The position numbers and the translations under genes are program-made. A stretch of 53,841 bases of DNA from the NCBI GenBank assembly GCA_003553485.1, contig PWEJ01000151.1, positions 1-53,841 of the forward strand. The letters are read 5' to 3'. Source of the DNA: Halanaerobiaceae bacterium (GTDB taxonomy: Bacteria; Bacillota; Halanaerobiia; Halanaerobiales; Halarsenatibacteraceae). Positions 35,058 to 43,864 of this stretch are shown here, one piece after another. Below the pieces are notes generated by a model that did no database searches, was not told where the DNA came from, and was given only the letters and a program-made list of their open reading frames with translations. The stretch's first letter is position 1, and every line of letters starts with the position of its first letter.

Positions 35058-35738
35058 CTATGCTAATTCTTTAACCTGTGAAGAAATTTTTTGATAAGCT
35101 TCTTTAAAGAACTCCTTGCCACCTTGTTGTGAATAAAGAGCTAAGGCAAGTCGGTCTGCTATGGCTTTGATGGTTTTTAAACCTTCAGTATCTGCAGCAG
35201 CACCTTTCTTTTTATTATCCCGGGACCAGATAGTTCCTCCATTATAGGCAAAATTACCTCCCACCACTGTAATACCATAATTATGATAAAAATTGTGGAT
35301 TGCATTGATGGTAAGTTCCTGACCACCATGACGAGTCCCGCCCACTGCTATAGCTGCTCCAACTTTATCCCAAAAATAAGCTCTATCGTCTTTTAAGATA
35401 TTCCAGGCTGGCCGGAGTAAATTAAAGAAACAGGCTAATTGACCTGTATAATTCATCTGATAAACAGGTGAAGCCAGCAAATAACCATCAGCTTGGTAAA
35501 ACTTTTCATAAAGTTCAGCAAGTTCGCTATCTTCATTAACCAAACAGTATTTTTCCTCTTCCCTAATACATCGGTCGCAGTGAATACACTGATAAGTATT
35601 AAATTTTCTTAAAGTAATCATCTGATATTCAATTCGGTTAAATTTATCCAGCTCTTCTAGAGCAACAGCTAAGGAATGTTCCGTTGCTCCTCTCCTGGGA
35701 CTGGCCGAAAGACCTAATACTTTTATGATAACACTCAC
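35058..35738 (-). CDS. Flavodoxin-like iron-sulfur flavoprotein (NADPH-dependent FMN reductase type)
   Basis: 226 residues. The FMN-binding GLSASPRRGATEHSL lies at the N-terminus, then a CxxCxxC-type cluster CIHCDRCIREEEKYC (about 52-66), as in iron-sulfur flavoproteins of anaerobes, and ASPVYQMNYTGQ near 90. It is the first gene of the 27-kb cluster and may supply electrons to its oxidoreductases. The only ordinary start codon, GTG at 35738, overlaps the AAGGAGG site. A non-canonical ATC or ATA a few codons later would fit the spacing better, so the exact start is unclear. Confidence 0.85.
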   Translation of the reverse strand: MSVIIKVLGLSASPRRGATEHSLAVALEELDKFNRIEYQMITLRKFNTYQCIHCDRCIREEEKYCLVNEDSELAELYEKFYQADGYLLASPVYQMNYTGQLACFFNLLRPAWNILKDDRAYFWDKVGAAIAVGGTRHGGQELTINAIHNFYHNYGITVVGGNFAYNGGTIWSRDNKKKGAAADTEGLKTIKAIADRLALALYSQQGGKEFFKEAYQKISSQVKELA

Positions 35739-35925
35739 CTCCTTCTAAGCATAATCACCTTCCCAACAACACATAATCAGTTTATAACAATAATAAAAAA
35801 GCAATCTACAAAGAAATATTAACAAAATTATTTTACAATTTTCTAAATTACAGGTTAAAGCTATGTTAACAATCAGTTGCAGGAAAGTTTATTTTAATGG
35901 TAACTAAGGCTATTTTTCTGAATTT

Positions 35926-35953
35926 TTTATAATGTAATCGTTTTTTCTGTCTA
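35926..35953 (-). promoter_or_regulatory. Candidate promoter of the flavoprotein/ABC importer operon
   Basis: Minus strand: -35 TAGACA (35953-35948), 16-bp spacer, -10 TATAAA (35931-35926). The spacer contains the LacI-type site, so a bound repressor would block RNA polymerase directly. It gives a leader of about 180 nt before 35738. Confidence 0.55.
35930..35945. promoter_or_regulatory. LacI/CcpA-type operator, copy 1
   Basis: TAATGTAATCGTTTTT. It is an exact inverted copy of 36241-36256 and agrees with the cre-type consensus WTGNAANCGNWNNCW except at the C. It could be bound by the cluster's own LacI protein or by a CcpA homologue. Confidence 0.55.
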
Positions 35954-36240
35954 TTATTTAGTTTCAACAAAGCTCTAAATATTCCTGCAAAAAAAGTGAG
36001 ATTTTTTATATATTTTTAATTTATTTTGCTATTAATGTTTTATACTAAAGTTTTAACTTTATAAATAAATGATTAGTGCTGTTATAACAGTAATTAACAT
36101 TGATTACTTTGGTTTGTAAAGATAATATTATTGTAGCATTTTCTCAGGGCAAACATTGATTAATATACCATAGAAAAAGACATCTTCTAAAATAACCAAC
36201 TGATTATATATTTACTAATTATAGAAAAATGCAATTTAAT

Positions 36241-36256
36241 AAAAACGATTACATTA
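36241..36256. promoter_or_regulatory. LacI/CcpA-type operator, copy 2 (inverted)
   Basis: AAAAACGATTACATTA, the reverse complement of copy 1, 16 of 16 bases, about 300 bp away. On the minus strand it covers the -35 region of a second possible promoter with TATAAT at 36223-36218. The two sites could be bridged by one regulator tetramer, forming a loop. Confidence 0.5.
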
Positions 36257-36298
36257 AAAATCAGGTTTTATCTATTATATATTTTCAGATCCTAACTC

Positions 36299-36330
36299 AA
36301 AAAAGCCCTGTCTCTTTTGAGACAGGGCTT
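36299..36330 (-). terminator. Intrinsic terminator of the peptide-binding-protein gene
   Basis: Perfect 12-bp stem AAGCCCTGTCTC / GAGACAGGGCTT (36303-36314, 36319-36330), 4-nt loop, T-run on the minus strand at 36304-36299. Strong. Confidence 0.9.
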
Positions 36331-36411
36331 GAATAAGCTAAACTCTAACTTGATCTATTCTTTTTGGTTAACGATTGATTGCTATTTTAGATAACTGGAT
36401 GCTGATTTTAA

Positions 36412-37965
36412 TCACTCTACAAAATAAGCTTCTCTGGCTATAATATTTTCCCGGGGATGGTGGATTAAACCGGCAACATTATTGCTAACCCCATCAATCT
36501 GCACCTCACTATGGAGGAATAACCAGGGAGCTTCTTCCCAGATTAAAGCCATTACTTCTTCATAATAATCCAGGCGACTTTCTTCATCAGGGGTAACTCT
36601 AGCTAAATGAAGCAGTTCATCAACTCTATCATGGCCCAGATAAGAGTAGTCGTTACCGGCAGGGGCCCACTGAGATGAATGGAAAAGAGCATATAAACCA
36701 TAATCAGCATCTCCTGTTACTGTACCCCAGCCCAAAAGATACATATCATGTTCAGCGTCTTCTGGGGCCTGCTCTAACATATCCAGGTAAGCAGCCCACT
36801 CTAAGTTAATTAAATTGGCAGTTATTCCTACATCAGCCAGCTGACTCTGTACCGCTTGAGCAATGGTCTCATCCATCATATAGCGGCCTGCTGGATAATG
36901 GAAGGATACCTCCAGGCCATCTTCATAACCTGCCTCTGCTAATAGCTCTCTCGCCCTATCAGGATTATACTCATATTTTTCCTGTTCAAAATAGCCAAAA
37001 ATATCTGGAGATATAGGAGCATCTGAAGGCCGCCCGGCGCCATCCATGATACTATAAACAATACTTTCTTTATCAACAGCATAGTTTACAGCCTGGCGCA
37101 CTCTAACATCGTTAAAGGGTTCTCGCTGGTTGTGCATGCCGATATAAATTGTCCGGAGACTGGAAGTTTCTACTACACTCAAATCTTCATTATCAGCTAG
37201 CCTCGTAGAATCTCGAGGTGGGACTCTCATAGCAGCATGTATTTCCCCGGTCTCCAGCATTACAACTCTTGTAGAGTCTTCTGGGATAATCTTAAAGGTT
37301 ACCGTATCAACATAGGCCTTATCTCCCCAGTAGTCATCATTACGAGACAAAATTACTTCTTCTCCTCTAGTCCACTCTTCAAAGACAAAGGGACCGGTAC
37401 CCACTATATTCATAGCAAAGTCTTCCCCATACTCCTCTACAGCCTCAGGACTTACCATGGAAACAAAGTTATGGGAAAGGTGAGCAATTATGGGAGCAAA
37501 GGGCTCTTCCATTTTTAAGCGCACAGTATAATCATCTACCACCTCAATCTCATCTATTGAGTCAATTAGAAATGAGAAGGGCGCCTCCTCTTCTATCATT
37601 CTTTCCAGATTAAACTTCACCACTTCGGCATTAAAATAAGACCCGTCATGGAAAGTGATGCCCTCTTTTAGGAATATATCAAATACTTTTCCTTCTTCAT
37701 CAGCTTCATAGCCTTCGGCCAATAGAGGCACTATTTCGCCATCTTCTGTCATATCAAAAAGAGGTTCCACCACATGCAACATAACCATCGCCGCCGGAGA
37801 TGAGGAAGCTTCGATTGGATCCAGCGACTCTGGATCAGTGCCGATACCAATTAACAAATCTCCACCTTCTCTAGCCTCTACTACTCCTGCAAAGGCTCCC
37901 CCTACCAATACCAGAGCAACCATAACCACCAAAAAAATCCTCCAATAAAAATTCTCCCTGCTCAT
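36412..37965 (-). CDS. ABC dipeptide/oligopeptide-type substrate-binding protein (family 5)
   Basis: 517 residues. A Sec signal peptide covers roughly residues 1-31 (ending VEA-R), with no lipobox Cys. The mature part has family 5 marks: GTDPESLDPIEASSSPAAMV, FDIFLKEGITFHDGSYFNAEVVKFNLERM and VRQAVNYAVDKESIV. It is strongly acidic. No permease or ATPase genes flank it, so it is an orphan binding protein with its own terminator. The ligand may be a peptide, nickel or a sugar derivative, since family 5 is broad. It lies immediately before the control region of the catabolic cluster but is read as a separate unit. Confidence 0.9.
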   Translation of the reverse strand: MSRENFYWRIFLVVMVALVLVGGAFAGVVEAREGGDLLIGIGTDPESLDPIEASSSPAAMVMLHVVEPLFDMTEDGEIVPLLAEGYEADEEGKVFDIFLKEGITFHDGSYFNAEVVKFNLERMIEEEAPFSFLIDSIDEIEVVDDYTVRLKMEEPFAPIIAHLSHNFVSMVSPEAVEEYGEDFAMNIVGTGPFVFEEWTRGEEVILSRNDDYWGDKAYVDTVTFKIIPEDSTRVVMLETGEIHAAMRVPPRDSTRLADNEDLSVVETSSLRTIYIGMHNQREPFNDVRVRQAVNYAVDKESIVYSIMDGAGRPSDAPISPDIFGYFEQEKYEYNPDRARELLAEAGYEDGLEVSFHYPAGRYMMDETIAQAVQSQLADVGITANLINLEWAAYLDMLEQAPEDAEHDMYLLGWGTVTGDADYGLYALFHSSQWAPAGNDYSYLGHDRVDELLHLARVTPDEESRLDYYEEVMALIWEEAPWLFLHSEVQIDGVSNNVAGLIHHPRENIIAREAYFVE

Positions 37966-38219
37966 TTTTTATCCTCCTCCAATTTGTTTTCCCTATTAAT
38001 CTGTTAAAACCCCTTCTGCCAGAACTTAACTCAGGCAGGCTCAACCAAATCGCTTTTTTCACCTCCCTCAAATTATTTTCAGCCAGATCGGACTTTCATT
38101 AAAAAAACAAATAAATATAGTACTAATATTATTCACCATAACTGCAATTTTTCCTTCATAAACTTGATATAATTTTAAAACTATTTTATTAAAACTCTAT
38201 TAGAGCCAATAAAAAACCC

Positions 38220-38978
38220 TTAGGAGTCCTTTTCTTGGCCTCGTAAAATATCAGCAAAGTGGTTGGGGAGAGCCGATTTTTCGATAGCCTTAGCTGTTTT
38301 CTCATAATTGTATCTTATTGTTCTGATTTCTAACGATAGTTCATCTTTCCCGACTCTTGCCAGCAAATAACAAACTGCCGGGCTATACCCACCTTCCCCC
38401 TTTTGAAAGCTTTTGGGTTTGCCAGCACTGCCATCATTGATAACCAATCCATCTTTTAAGTGCCGAATATAGGGCAGGTGGGTATGACCACAAACTAAAA
38501 CATCCATTTTGGGGCCGGAAAAAAACCGGGCTAAACTGGAGGCCGGTCTATCAATAAAGAGGTATTCATTGATACGGCGGGGACTGCCATGCACCAATTT
38601 AAACTGCCAATCTGCAACTTTAAGATCTCTCTCCCCTGGTAAAGAAGCCAGAAACTTCTTATTCTCAGCTGTTACCTGTTGCTGTGTCCAGCGCAATGAT
38701 TGCTGCCCTAACTCTGCTTCCTGGGGGTCCGGGTAAGCACAACCACAATCATCCCTTTCATTTCCTACTCCATCATCATAATTGCCCATCAAAGTGGGAA
38801 TTTTTCTCTGCCTTATCAATTCCACAGTTTCATTTGGCCAAGGACCATATCCCACAATATCTCCCAGACAATAAATCTCCTCTGCCTGGACATTATCGAT
38901 ATCTGCCAACACTGCTTTCAGTGCTGGTAGATTGGCATGAACATCAGAAAAAAAAGCTATTTTTTTTATCTTATTCAT
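38220..38978 (-). CDS. Metallophosphoesterase (YfcE/MJ0936-like)
   Basis: 252 residues. Calcineurin-like motifs are FFSDVHANLPAL (start), CLGDIVGYGPWPNE, MGNYDDGVG, and CGHTHLPYI with LVHGSPR. It overlaps the phoR stop by 8 bases, so it is the last gene of the phosphate operon, where a phosphodiesterase or phosphatase would release phosphate from organic sources inside the cell. The substrate is not determined. There is no signal peptide. About 240 bases without a gene or clear terminator separate it from the next gene in that direction (36412-37965). Confidence 0.85.
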   Translation of the reverse strand: MNKIKKIAFFSDVHANLPALKAVLADIDNVQAEEIYCLGDIVGYGPWPNETVELIRQRKIPTLMGNYDDGVGNERDDCGCAYPDPQEAELGQQSLRWTQQQVTAENKKFLASLPGERDLKVADWQFKLVHGSPRRINEYLFIDRPASSLARFFSGPKMDVLVCGHTHLPYIRHLKDGLVINDGSAGKPKSFQKGEGGYSPAVCYLLARVGKDELSLEIRTIRYNYEKTAKAIEKSALPNHFADILRGQEKDS

Positions 38979-40785
38979 CTTTTATTCTCTCCTTTGAAGG
39001 ATTTTCTGCTAAATTTAGCTCAAAACTGAAGGTAGAGCCTTCACCTGGAGCACTTTTCACCTCCGGATAGCTATCATGACCTCGCAAAATATGTTTCACA
39101 ATGGCCAAACCCAGACCTGTACCACCCTCCTTACGAGAACGAGCTCTATCCACGCGGTAAAACCTCTCAAATATTCGCTTCTGTTCGCTCTTGCCAATAC
39201 CTAATCCGTTATCCTCTACTTCTACAGAAACACTTTTCTCAGTCCTTTTTGCTCTAATAATAACCTCGCCTCCAGGAGGGGTGTATTTAATGGCGTTATC
39301 TACCAGATTAAAAAGGGCCTGCTCTATCTGACTTTCTACCATCAATACTGGCGGAAGTTCAGAGGGGTAATCTGGAATCAATTTTATCTCCCTGGCAGCA
39401 GCTTTTTCCTGCAAACGCTGAAAGACCCTATCCAGGACTGCCACAATATCTGCAGGTGAGATCTCTGCTTTTTTGCCTTCTAGACGAGAAAGTTGTAACA
39501 AATCTTCAACTAGCTCCGACATATGATCAGTTTCTTGCCTGATGATGTTAAGAAATCTTTCTCTAATTTCAGCATCAGGTTCACTCTGCAACAGGGTATC
39601 CAGATAACCCTTTATAGAGGTGAGGGGAGTCTTCAATTCATGAGAAACATTAGCCACAAATTCCTGGCGAACTTTTTCCAGCTCTTTTAACTCTGTAATA
39701 TCAGTAAAGGAAATTATTCCTCCATAATTGCCCTTCTTTTTTACTTCCAATTTACAATAGTTAACTCGCAAAACTCTTTTCTGCGGGGTTTGAACTTTGA
39801 TTTCAAGCTCCTGATTGGAATCAATAATAGGATGTTCCTCTAATATCTGCAGTAGTTTGTGATGCCTAATAACCTGTGATATTTTTTGACCAGCAATCTC
39901 TTTATCGTCAGCTAAGCCCAGGTTTTTTCTAGCTGCATAATTGATCATCATTACTCTTTTGTCTTCATCAAAGGCTATTATTCCGTCTCCAACGTTAGAA
40001 AGAATAGCCTCCCGCTTGTTATTTTCAGCTGTTAATTCCTCAATCTTTTCTTTAAGATTTTCTGACATCTTGTTAAAGCTGTCTTTTAATGTTTTTAATT
40101 CCCGACTGGTGGCTTTCAACTTAAGCTGCTGACCATAATTTTCTCCACTTATATTTCTGGCCAGTTTGCTCATATCAGTCAGTGAAGAGGTAAGTCTCCC
40201 AGCAAGCCAGTAGACAATGCCAGCAATTAGAATAAAAATAATTATCATAAAGATAAAAAAGTTTTGCCGATGCTGAGCTAAAATCTCATTTATAGCCGTC
40301 AAAGAACGGGACACACGTATAAAACCTTTCAGCTCTTCTCCTTCCCATAGAGGAAAAGCAAGATAATAAAAATCCTCCTGAAGTGTATCACTATATCTAC
40401 TGGCCAGTCCAACCTCTCCCCGGGGAGCATCCATCGCCTCCAATATTTCAGGTCTATCATCATGCCTATCCATATCTTCAGCTTTATTATGGCTGTCAGC
40501 AATAACCTGCCCCTCAGCTGTTATCAGTGTATACCGCCTGCCAGTTGTTTCTCCTAACTCTACCAGTTTTTCCTCCCATTGCGGGCTGATGCCTTCAGAA
40601 AAATCTATCTCATCCAAAGCCAAACTTTGAGCTTCACTGGCCAGACTTTCAACCAACTGGTTAAGATAAAATGTCCTTTGACTGCGCTGATAATAAAGGA
40701 AAAGAGCTGAAACAATCAGCAACTGCATCAAGAAAAATATAATTAACATCTGCAGTTTTAAATTAAAATCACTCCAATTCTTCAA
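38971..40785 (-). CDS. phoR: Phosphate sensor histidine kinase PhoR
   Basis: 604 residues. TM1 about 11-31, an extracytoplasmic sensor loop about 32-175, TM2 about 176-196, a HAMP linker about 197-250, a PAS domain about 255-365, a dimerisation domain with phospho-acceptor His382 in VSHELKTPL, and an ATPase domain with NAIKYTPPGG and GTGLGLAIV. The domain order is that of Firmicute PhoR. The start is a TTG at 40785, with a 17-base overlap with phoP, so the two are coupled. The window places it in one unit with the pst genes. Confidence 0.93.
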   Translation of the reverse strand: MKNWSDFNLKLQMLIIFFLMQLLIVSALFLYYQRSQRTFYLNQLVESLASEAQSLALDEIDFSEGISPQWEEKLVELGETTGRRYTLITAEGQVIADSHNKAEDMDRHDDRPEILEAMDAPRGEVGLASRYSDTLQEDFYYLAFPLWEGEELKGFIRVSRSLTAINEILAQHRQNFFIFMIIIFILIAGIVYWLAGRLTSSLTDMSKLARNISGENYGQQLKLKATSRELKTLKDSFNKMSENLKEKIEELTAENNKREAILSNVGDGIIAFDEDKRVMMINYAARKNLGLADDKEIAGQKISQVIRHHKLLQILEEHPIIDSNQELEIKVQTPQKRVLRVNYCKLEVKKKGNYGGIISFTDITELKELEKVRQEFVANVSHELKTPLTSIKGYLDTLLQSEPDAEIRERFLNIIRQETDHMSELVEDLLQLSRLEGKKAEISPADIVAVLDRVFQRLQEKAAAREIKLIPDYPSELPPVLMVESQIEQALFNLVDNAIKYTPPGGEVIIRAKRTEKSVSVEVEDNGLGIGKSEQKRIFERFYRVDRARSRKEGGTGLGLAIVKHILRGHDSYPEVKSAPGEGSTFSFELNLAENPSKERIKDE

Positions 40786-41467
40786 ATTTATAACCCACCC
40801 CTCTAACTGTAGTTATAAAGTCAGCAGGTATTTTGGAGCGCAGTCTTCGAATATGAACATCAACAGTTCTGGTATCACCAAAATAATCATAACCCCATAT
40901 TTTATTTAATAGTATATCCCGGGTCATAACTTTATTGGGATTAGCCATAAATAATTTAAGAAGTTCAAATTCTTTAGGAGTAAGATCAATTCTTTCTCCA
41001 GCAAATTCAACCTGGTAGCTTTCATAATCCAGGCTCAAAGGTCCGGAAGCAATAATCTTACTTTTGTCTGAATCAGCTGTGGAGGTGTTTTTTTCATAAA
41101 CCCGCCGGATAACGGCCCTAACCCGGGCTACCAGCTCACGAATACCAAAGGGTTTGGTTATATAATCATCTGCTCCCAACTCCAGTCCGACAACTTTATC
41201 CGTTTCTTCATTGCGAGCTGTTAACATAATAATAGGGATTTGCTGAAAACGCTTGGAGCTTTTCAATCTGCGACAAAGAGTGAGACCATCAATTTCGGGC
41301 AGCATTAAATCTAAGATAATCAAATCAACTTCTTTTTCTGCAACAATTTGTTCTGCTTCCCGACCCTCAGAGGCCTTTAAAACTTCGTATCCCTCCTGGC
41401 CTAGATTATAGCTAATAAGCTCTCTAATATTCACTTCATCATCCACTACAAGAATTTTTCGGGCCAT
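40769..41467 (-). CDS. phoP: Phosphate response regulator PhoP/PhoB
   Basis: 232 residues, OmpR class. Receiver domain with D9, D10, phospho-acceptor D53 (LIILDLMLPE) and KPFG near 103; winged-helix domain at the C-terminus (LTPKEFELLKLF, GDTRTVDVHIRRLRSKI). A longer frame starts at 41482, but the ATG at 41467 follows GGAGGAAGATT and gives MARKILVVDDE. It probably binds the TTAACA boxes upstream of pstS and so controls its own operon. Confidence 0.94.
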   Translation of the reverse strand: MARKILVVDDEVNIRELISYNLGQEGYEVLKASEGREAEQIVAEKEVDLIILDLMLPEIDGLTLCRRLKSSKRFQQIPIIMLTARNEETDKVVGLELGADDYITKPFGIRELVARVRAVIRRVYEKNTSTADSDKSKIIASGPLSLDYESYQVEFAGERIDLTPKEFELLKLFMANPNKVMTRDILLNKIWGYDYFGDTRTVDVHIRRLRSKIPADFITTVRGVGYKFEELE

Positions 41468-41544
41468 AATCTTCCTCCTCATTTAAAGAAATCCCTTCAG
41501 GATGGCTAATTATATTATACACCAGGTGAGTACATTAATTCCAA

Positions 41545-42192
41545 TTAATAATTTTTTCTCTCGCCAGTGGCTGCATATATGAGCTTTTCACAAATGTTGG
41601 TGGTATGGTCTCCTATCCTCTCTAAAAAACGACTAATAAAAATTAGTCTCACCGCCTGCTCTAGATTATTACAATCCTTCATCATTAAGGTTATTAGCTC
41701 TCGCAATATCATTTCATCGCATTTATCTATTTCTTCGTCCTGCCGGGCTAACTTTTCTGCTTTATCAGCATCCATTTCCGTAAAAGCCTCGAGACTCTGA
41801 TGTAAACGAGATATAGCAATCTCCGCCATTTTAGGGAGATCCTCAAGGGGCTTGATCAACTTCTGTTCACCTATTTCAAGAACCATCTCAGCAATATTGA
41901 CTGCGTGGTCACCTATGCGTTCCAGGTCAGTGGCAACTTTAGAGATTGCTGAAATAACTCGCAAATCAGTAGCCACCGGCTGCTGTAAAGCTGTGAGTTT
42001 TATACACTCTTCTTCGATCTCCCTCTCCATCTTATCGATTATTTCGTCTTGTTTTAGCACCTGCCGGGCCAGGGACATCTCGCGTTCCTGAAGCGCTCTT
42101 ATGCTTAACTCAACTGCCTCTTCCACCCTGCTGGCCATAGTAAGAATTTTTCTATTTAAAAGATCTAACTTCTTTTCAAAGTGGGTTCTCAT
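41545..42192 (-). CDS. phoU: Phosphate uptake regulator PhoU
   Basis: 215 residues made of two repeated three-helix PhoU domains. EVEELSIRAL-like and ERIGDHAVNIAEM / ERIGDHTTNICE repeats are visible, the latter two being the metal-contact helices. It links the Pst importer to PhoR and dampens phosphate signalling. A longer frame to 42369 runs into pstB; the ATG at 42192 (GGAGGA 8 nt upstream) gives the usual length. It lies between pstB and phoP. Confidence 0.94.
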   Translation of the reverse strand: MRTHFEKKLDLLNRKILTMASRVEEAVELSIRALQEREMSLARQVLKQDEIIDKMEREIEEECIKLTALQQPVATDLRVISAISKVATDLERIGDHAVNIAEMVLEIGEQKLIKPLEDLPKMAEIAISRLHQSLEAFTEMDADKAEKLARQDEEIDKCDEMILRELITLMMKDCNNLEQAVRLIFISRFLERIGDHTTNICEKLIYAATGERKNY

Positions 42193-42214
42193 TTTTGTAA
42201 TCCTCCTGTTAGTA

Positions 42215-42982
42215 TTAACCAAACCTTCCAGTAATATAATCTTCAGTCCGTTGATTTTTGGGTCTTTCAAAAATTTCTTCGGTGGGGCCGTACTCCACAA
42301 GATTACCAAGCCAGAAGAAGGCAGTACTGTCAGAAATTCTGGCAGCCTGTTGCATATTGTGAGTAACAATGATAATAGTATAATTCTCCTTTAGTTCTGT
42401 GAGGAGATCCTCTATTTTGGCTGTAGCCTGGGGATCAAGAGCAGATGCAGGTTCATCTAATAGTATCACATTTGGTTTTACTGCTATCGCTCTGGCTATA
42501 CAGAGTCTTTGTTGTTGTCCTCCTGATAAATCCAGAGCAGACTGGTTTAATCTATCGTTAACTTCCTCCCAGAGAGCTGCTGCTTTTAGGCTCTCCTTCA
42601 CAATATCATCCAGCCTATTCTTTTCCTTGATGCCGTGAATCCTGGGCCCATAAGCGACATTATCATAGATGCTTTTGGGAAAGGGATTGGGCTGTTGAAA
42701 AACCATCCCCACTTTTTTCCTTAATTCAACTACATTATAGCCATTTTCATAAATATCTTCATCATCCAAAATTACCCTTCCTTTAACTCTAGCTTCTCTT
42801 ATCTCATCATTCATACGGTTTAAAGAACGAAGAAAAGTGGATTTCCCACAACCGGAAGGACCAATCAGTGCTGTTATTTTTCGGCAGTCAATTTCCATAT
42901 TTATATTTTTCAAGGCCTGTTCTTGAGCATAAAATACATTAAGATTTTCTATCTTTAATTTACAGTTTATTTCTTTTTCCAT
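42215..42982 (-). CDS. pstB: Phosphate ABC importer ATPase PstB
   Basis: 255 residues. Walker [14 protein letters not shown] (37-49), Q-loop VFQQPNPFP, signature [14 protein letters not shown], Walker [14 protein letters not shown] and the switch His in [10 protein letters not shown]. The start ATG at 42982 follows GGAGG. It energises phosphate import with PstC and PstA. Sequence and gene order leave no doubt. Confidence 0.97.
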   Translation of the reverse strand: MEKEINCKLKIENLNVFYAQEQALKNINMEIDCRKITALIGPSGCGKSTFLRSLNRMNDEIREARVKGRVILDDEDIYENGYNVVELRKKVGMVFQQPNPFPKSIYDNVAYGPRIHGIKEKNRLDDIVKESLKAAALWEEVNDRLNQSALDLSGGQQQRLCIARAIAVKPNVILLDEPASALDPQATAKIEDLLTELKENYTIIIVTHNMQQAARISDSTAFFWLGNLVEYGPTEEIFERPKNQRTEDYITGRFG

Positions 42983-43012
42983 TCATATTTCCTCCTGATA
43001 AGTTATCAGTTA

Positions 43013-43861
43013 TTATCTCCTATAGCGGCGGGAAAGTTTTTCCCGTAAAATTATAGCACTAATGTTTAAAATCAGGACCACTAAAATCAAAACCAGAGCC
43101 GTCCCATAAGCAATAGGTCGAACCCTTGAGATATCATGGTGCTGGGTGGCAAGAATATAAAGATGGTAGGGCAGGGCCATAAACTGGCTAAAGGGGGAAT
43201 CGGGAAGATTAGGATACAAGAAAGCAGCTCCAGTAAAAAGTATCGGGGCTGTCTCTCCGGCTGCCCGAGCCAATCCCAGGATAGAACCAGTTAATATACC
43301 AGGTACTGCTGGAGGCAGAATGCAGGTTTTTATCATCTGCCAGCGTGTAGCACCAAGAGCCAGCGACCCCTGGCGATATGAATCAGGGACAGACTTTAAA
43401 GCCTCTTCACTGGCGGTAATAGTAACGGGCAGAGTCATTATTCCTAAAGACAATCCAGCACTTAATAGAGAAAGACCAAGGTTGAAAAAATTCACAAATA
43501 TAGCTACCCCAAACATCCCAAAAACTATGGAGGGAACACCGGCCAGATTTCTGATTGACATTCGTATTAATCGGGTTAGTTTTCCCTGCTTAGCATATTC
43601 ACTGAGATAAATACCTCCCAGAACTCCTAAAGGCACAGAAACCAGCGCGGTTATGAGTGATAAATAAAAGGTCCCGACTATTGCTGGAAATATTCCTCCT
43701 GCCGTCATTCCCTGACGGGGGGGAGAACTTAAAAATTCCCAACTAATCACTTCTCTGCCCTGTAATATTATATCACTGAGCAGGAAAGCCAAAACTGCCA
43801 GTACTAAGAAAGCAGAAGCTCTTAAAGTCCAAAAACCTAAACGCTGTTTCCAGTTATGCAT
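43013..43861 (-). CDS. pstA: Phosphate ABC importer permease PstA
   Basis: 282 residues, six membrane segments. The ATPase-contact loop is EEALKSVPDSYRQGSLALGATRWQ, read from about residue 152, with the typical GAARAAGETAPILFTGAAF-like stretch after it. It starts four bases after the pstC stop, so it is coupled. It forms the phosphate channel with PstC. Confidence 0.96.
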   Translation of the reverse strand: MHNWKQRLGFWTLRASAFLVLAVLAFLLSDIILQGREVISWEFLSSPPRQGMTAGGIFPAIVGTFYLSLITALVSVPLGVLGGIYLSEYAKQGKLTRLIRMSIRNLAGVPSIVFGMFGVAIFVNFFNLGLSLLSAGLSLGIMTLPVTITASEEALKSVPDSYRQGSLALGATRWQMIKTCILPPAVPGILTGSILGLARAAGETAPILFTGAAFLYPNLPDSPFSQFMALPYHLYILATQHHDISRVRPIAYGTALVLILVVLILNISAIILREKLSRRYRR

Positions 43862-43864
43862 CTA

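Larger units (their letters stand above)
35739..36411. other. Long AT-rich control region before the catabolic cluster
   Basis: 673 bases without a convincing gene. It holds the terminator of the peptide-binding-protein gene (36299-36330), two identical inverted LacI/cre-type 16-bp sites, a promoter at 35926-35953, a second minus-strand -10 (TATAAT at 36223-36218) whose -35 would fall inside the right-hand site, and a perfect 12-bp palindrome CTGTTATAACAG (36079-36090). Confidence 0.6.

Noticed and set aside
36079-36090. 12-bp palindrome CTGTTATAACAG as an operator
   Set aside because: No promoter element is placed to use it and it is not repeated nearby; kept only as a note in the control-region entry.
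37871-38071. 66-codon minus-strand leader frame before the peptide-binding protein
   Set aside because: Starts at a plausible ribosome site but runs out of frame into the signal-peptide region; no sign of selection and no similar element elsewhere.
38684-39070. 128-codon plus-strand frame
   Set aside because: Opposite the metallophosphoesterase and phoR 3' end, both clear genes; a shadow frame.
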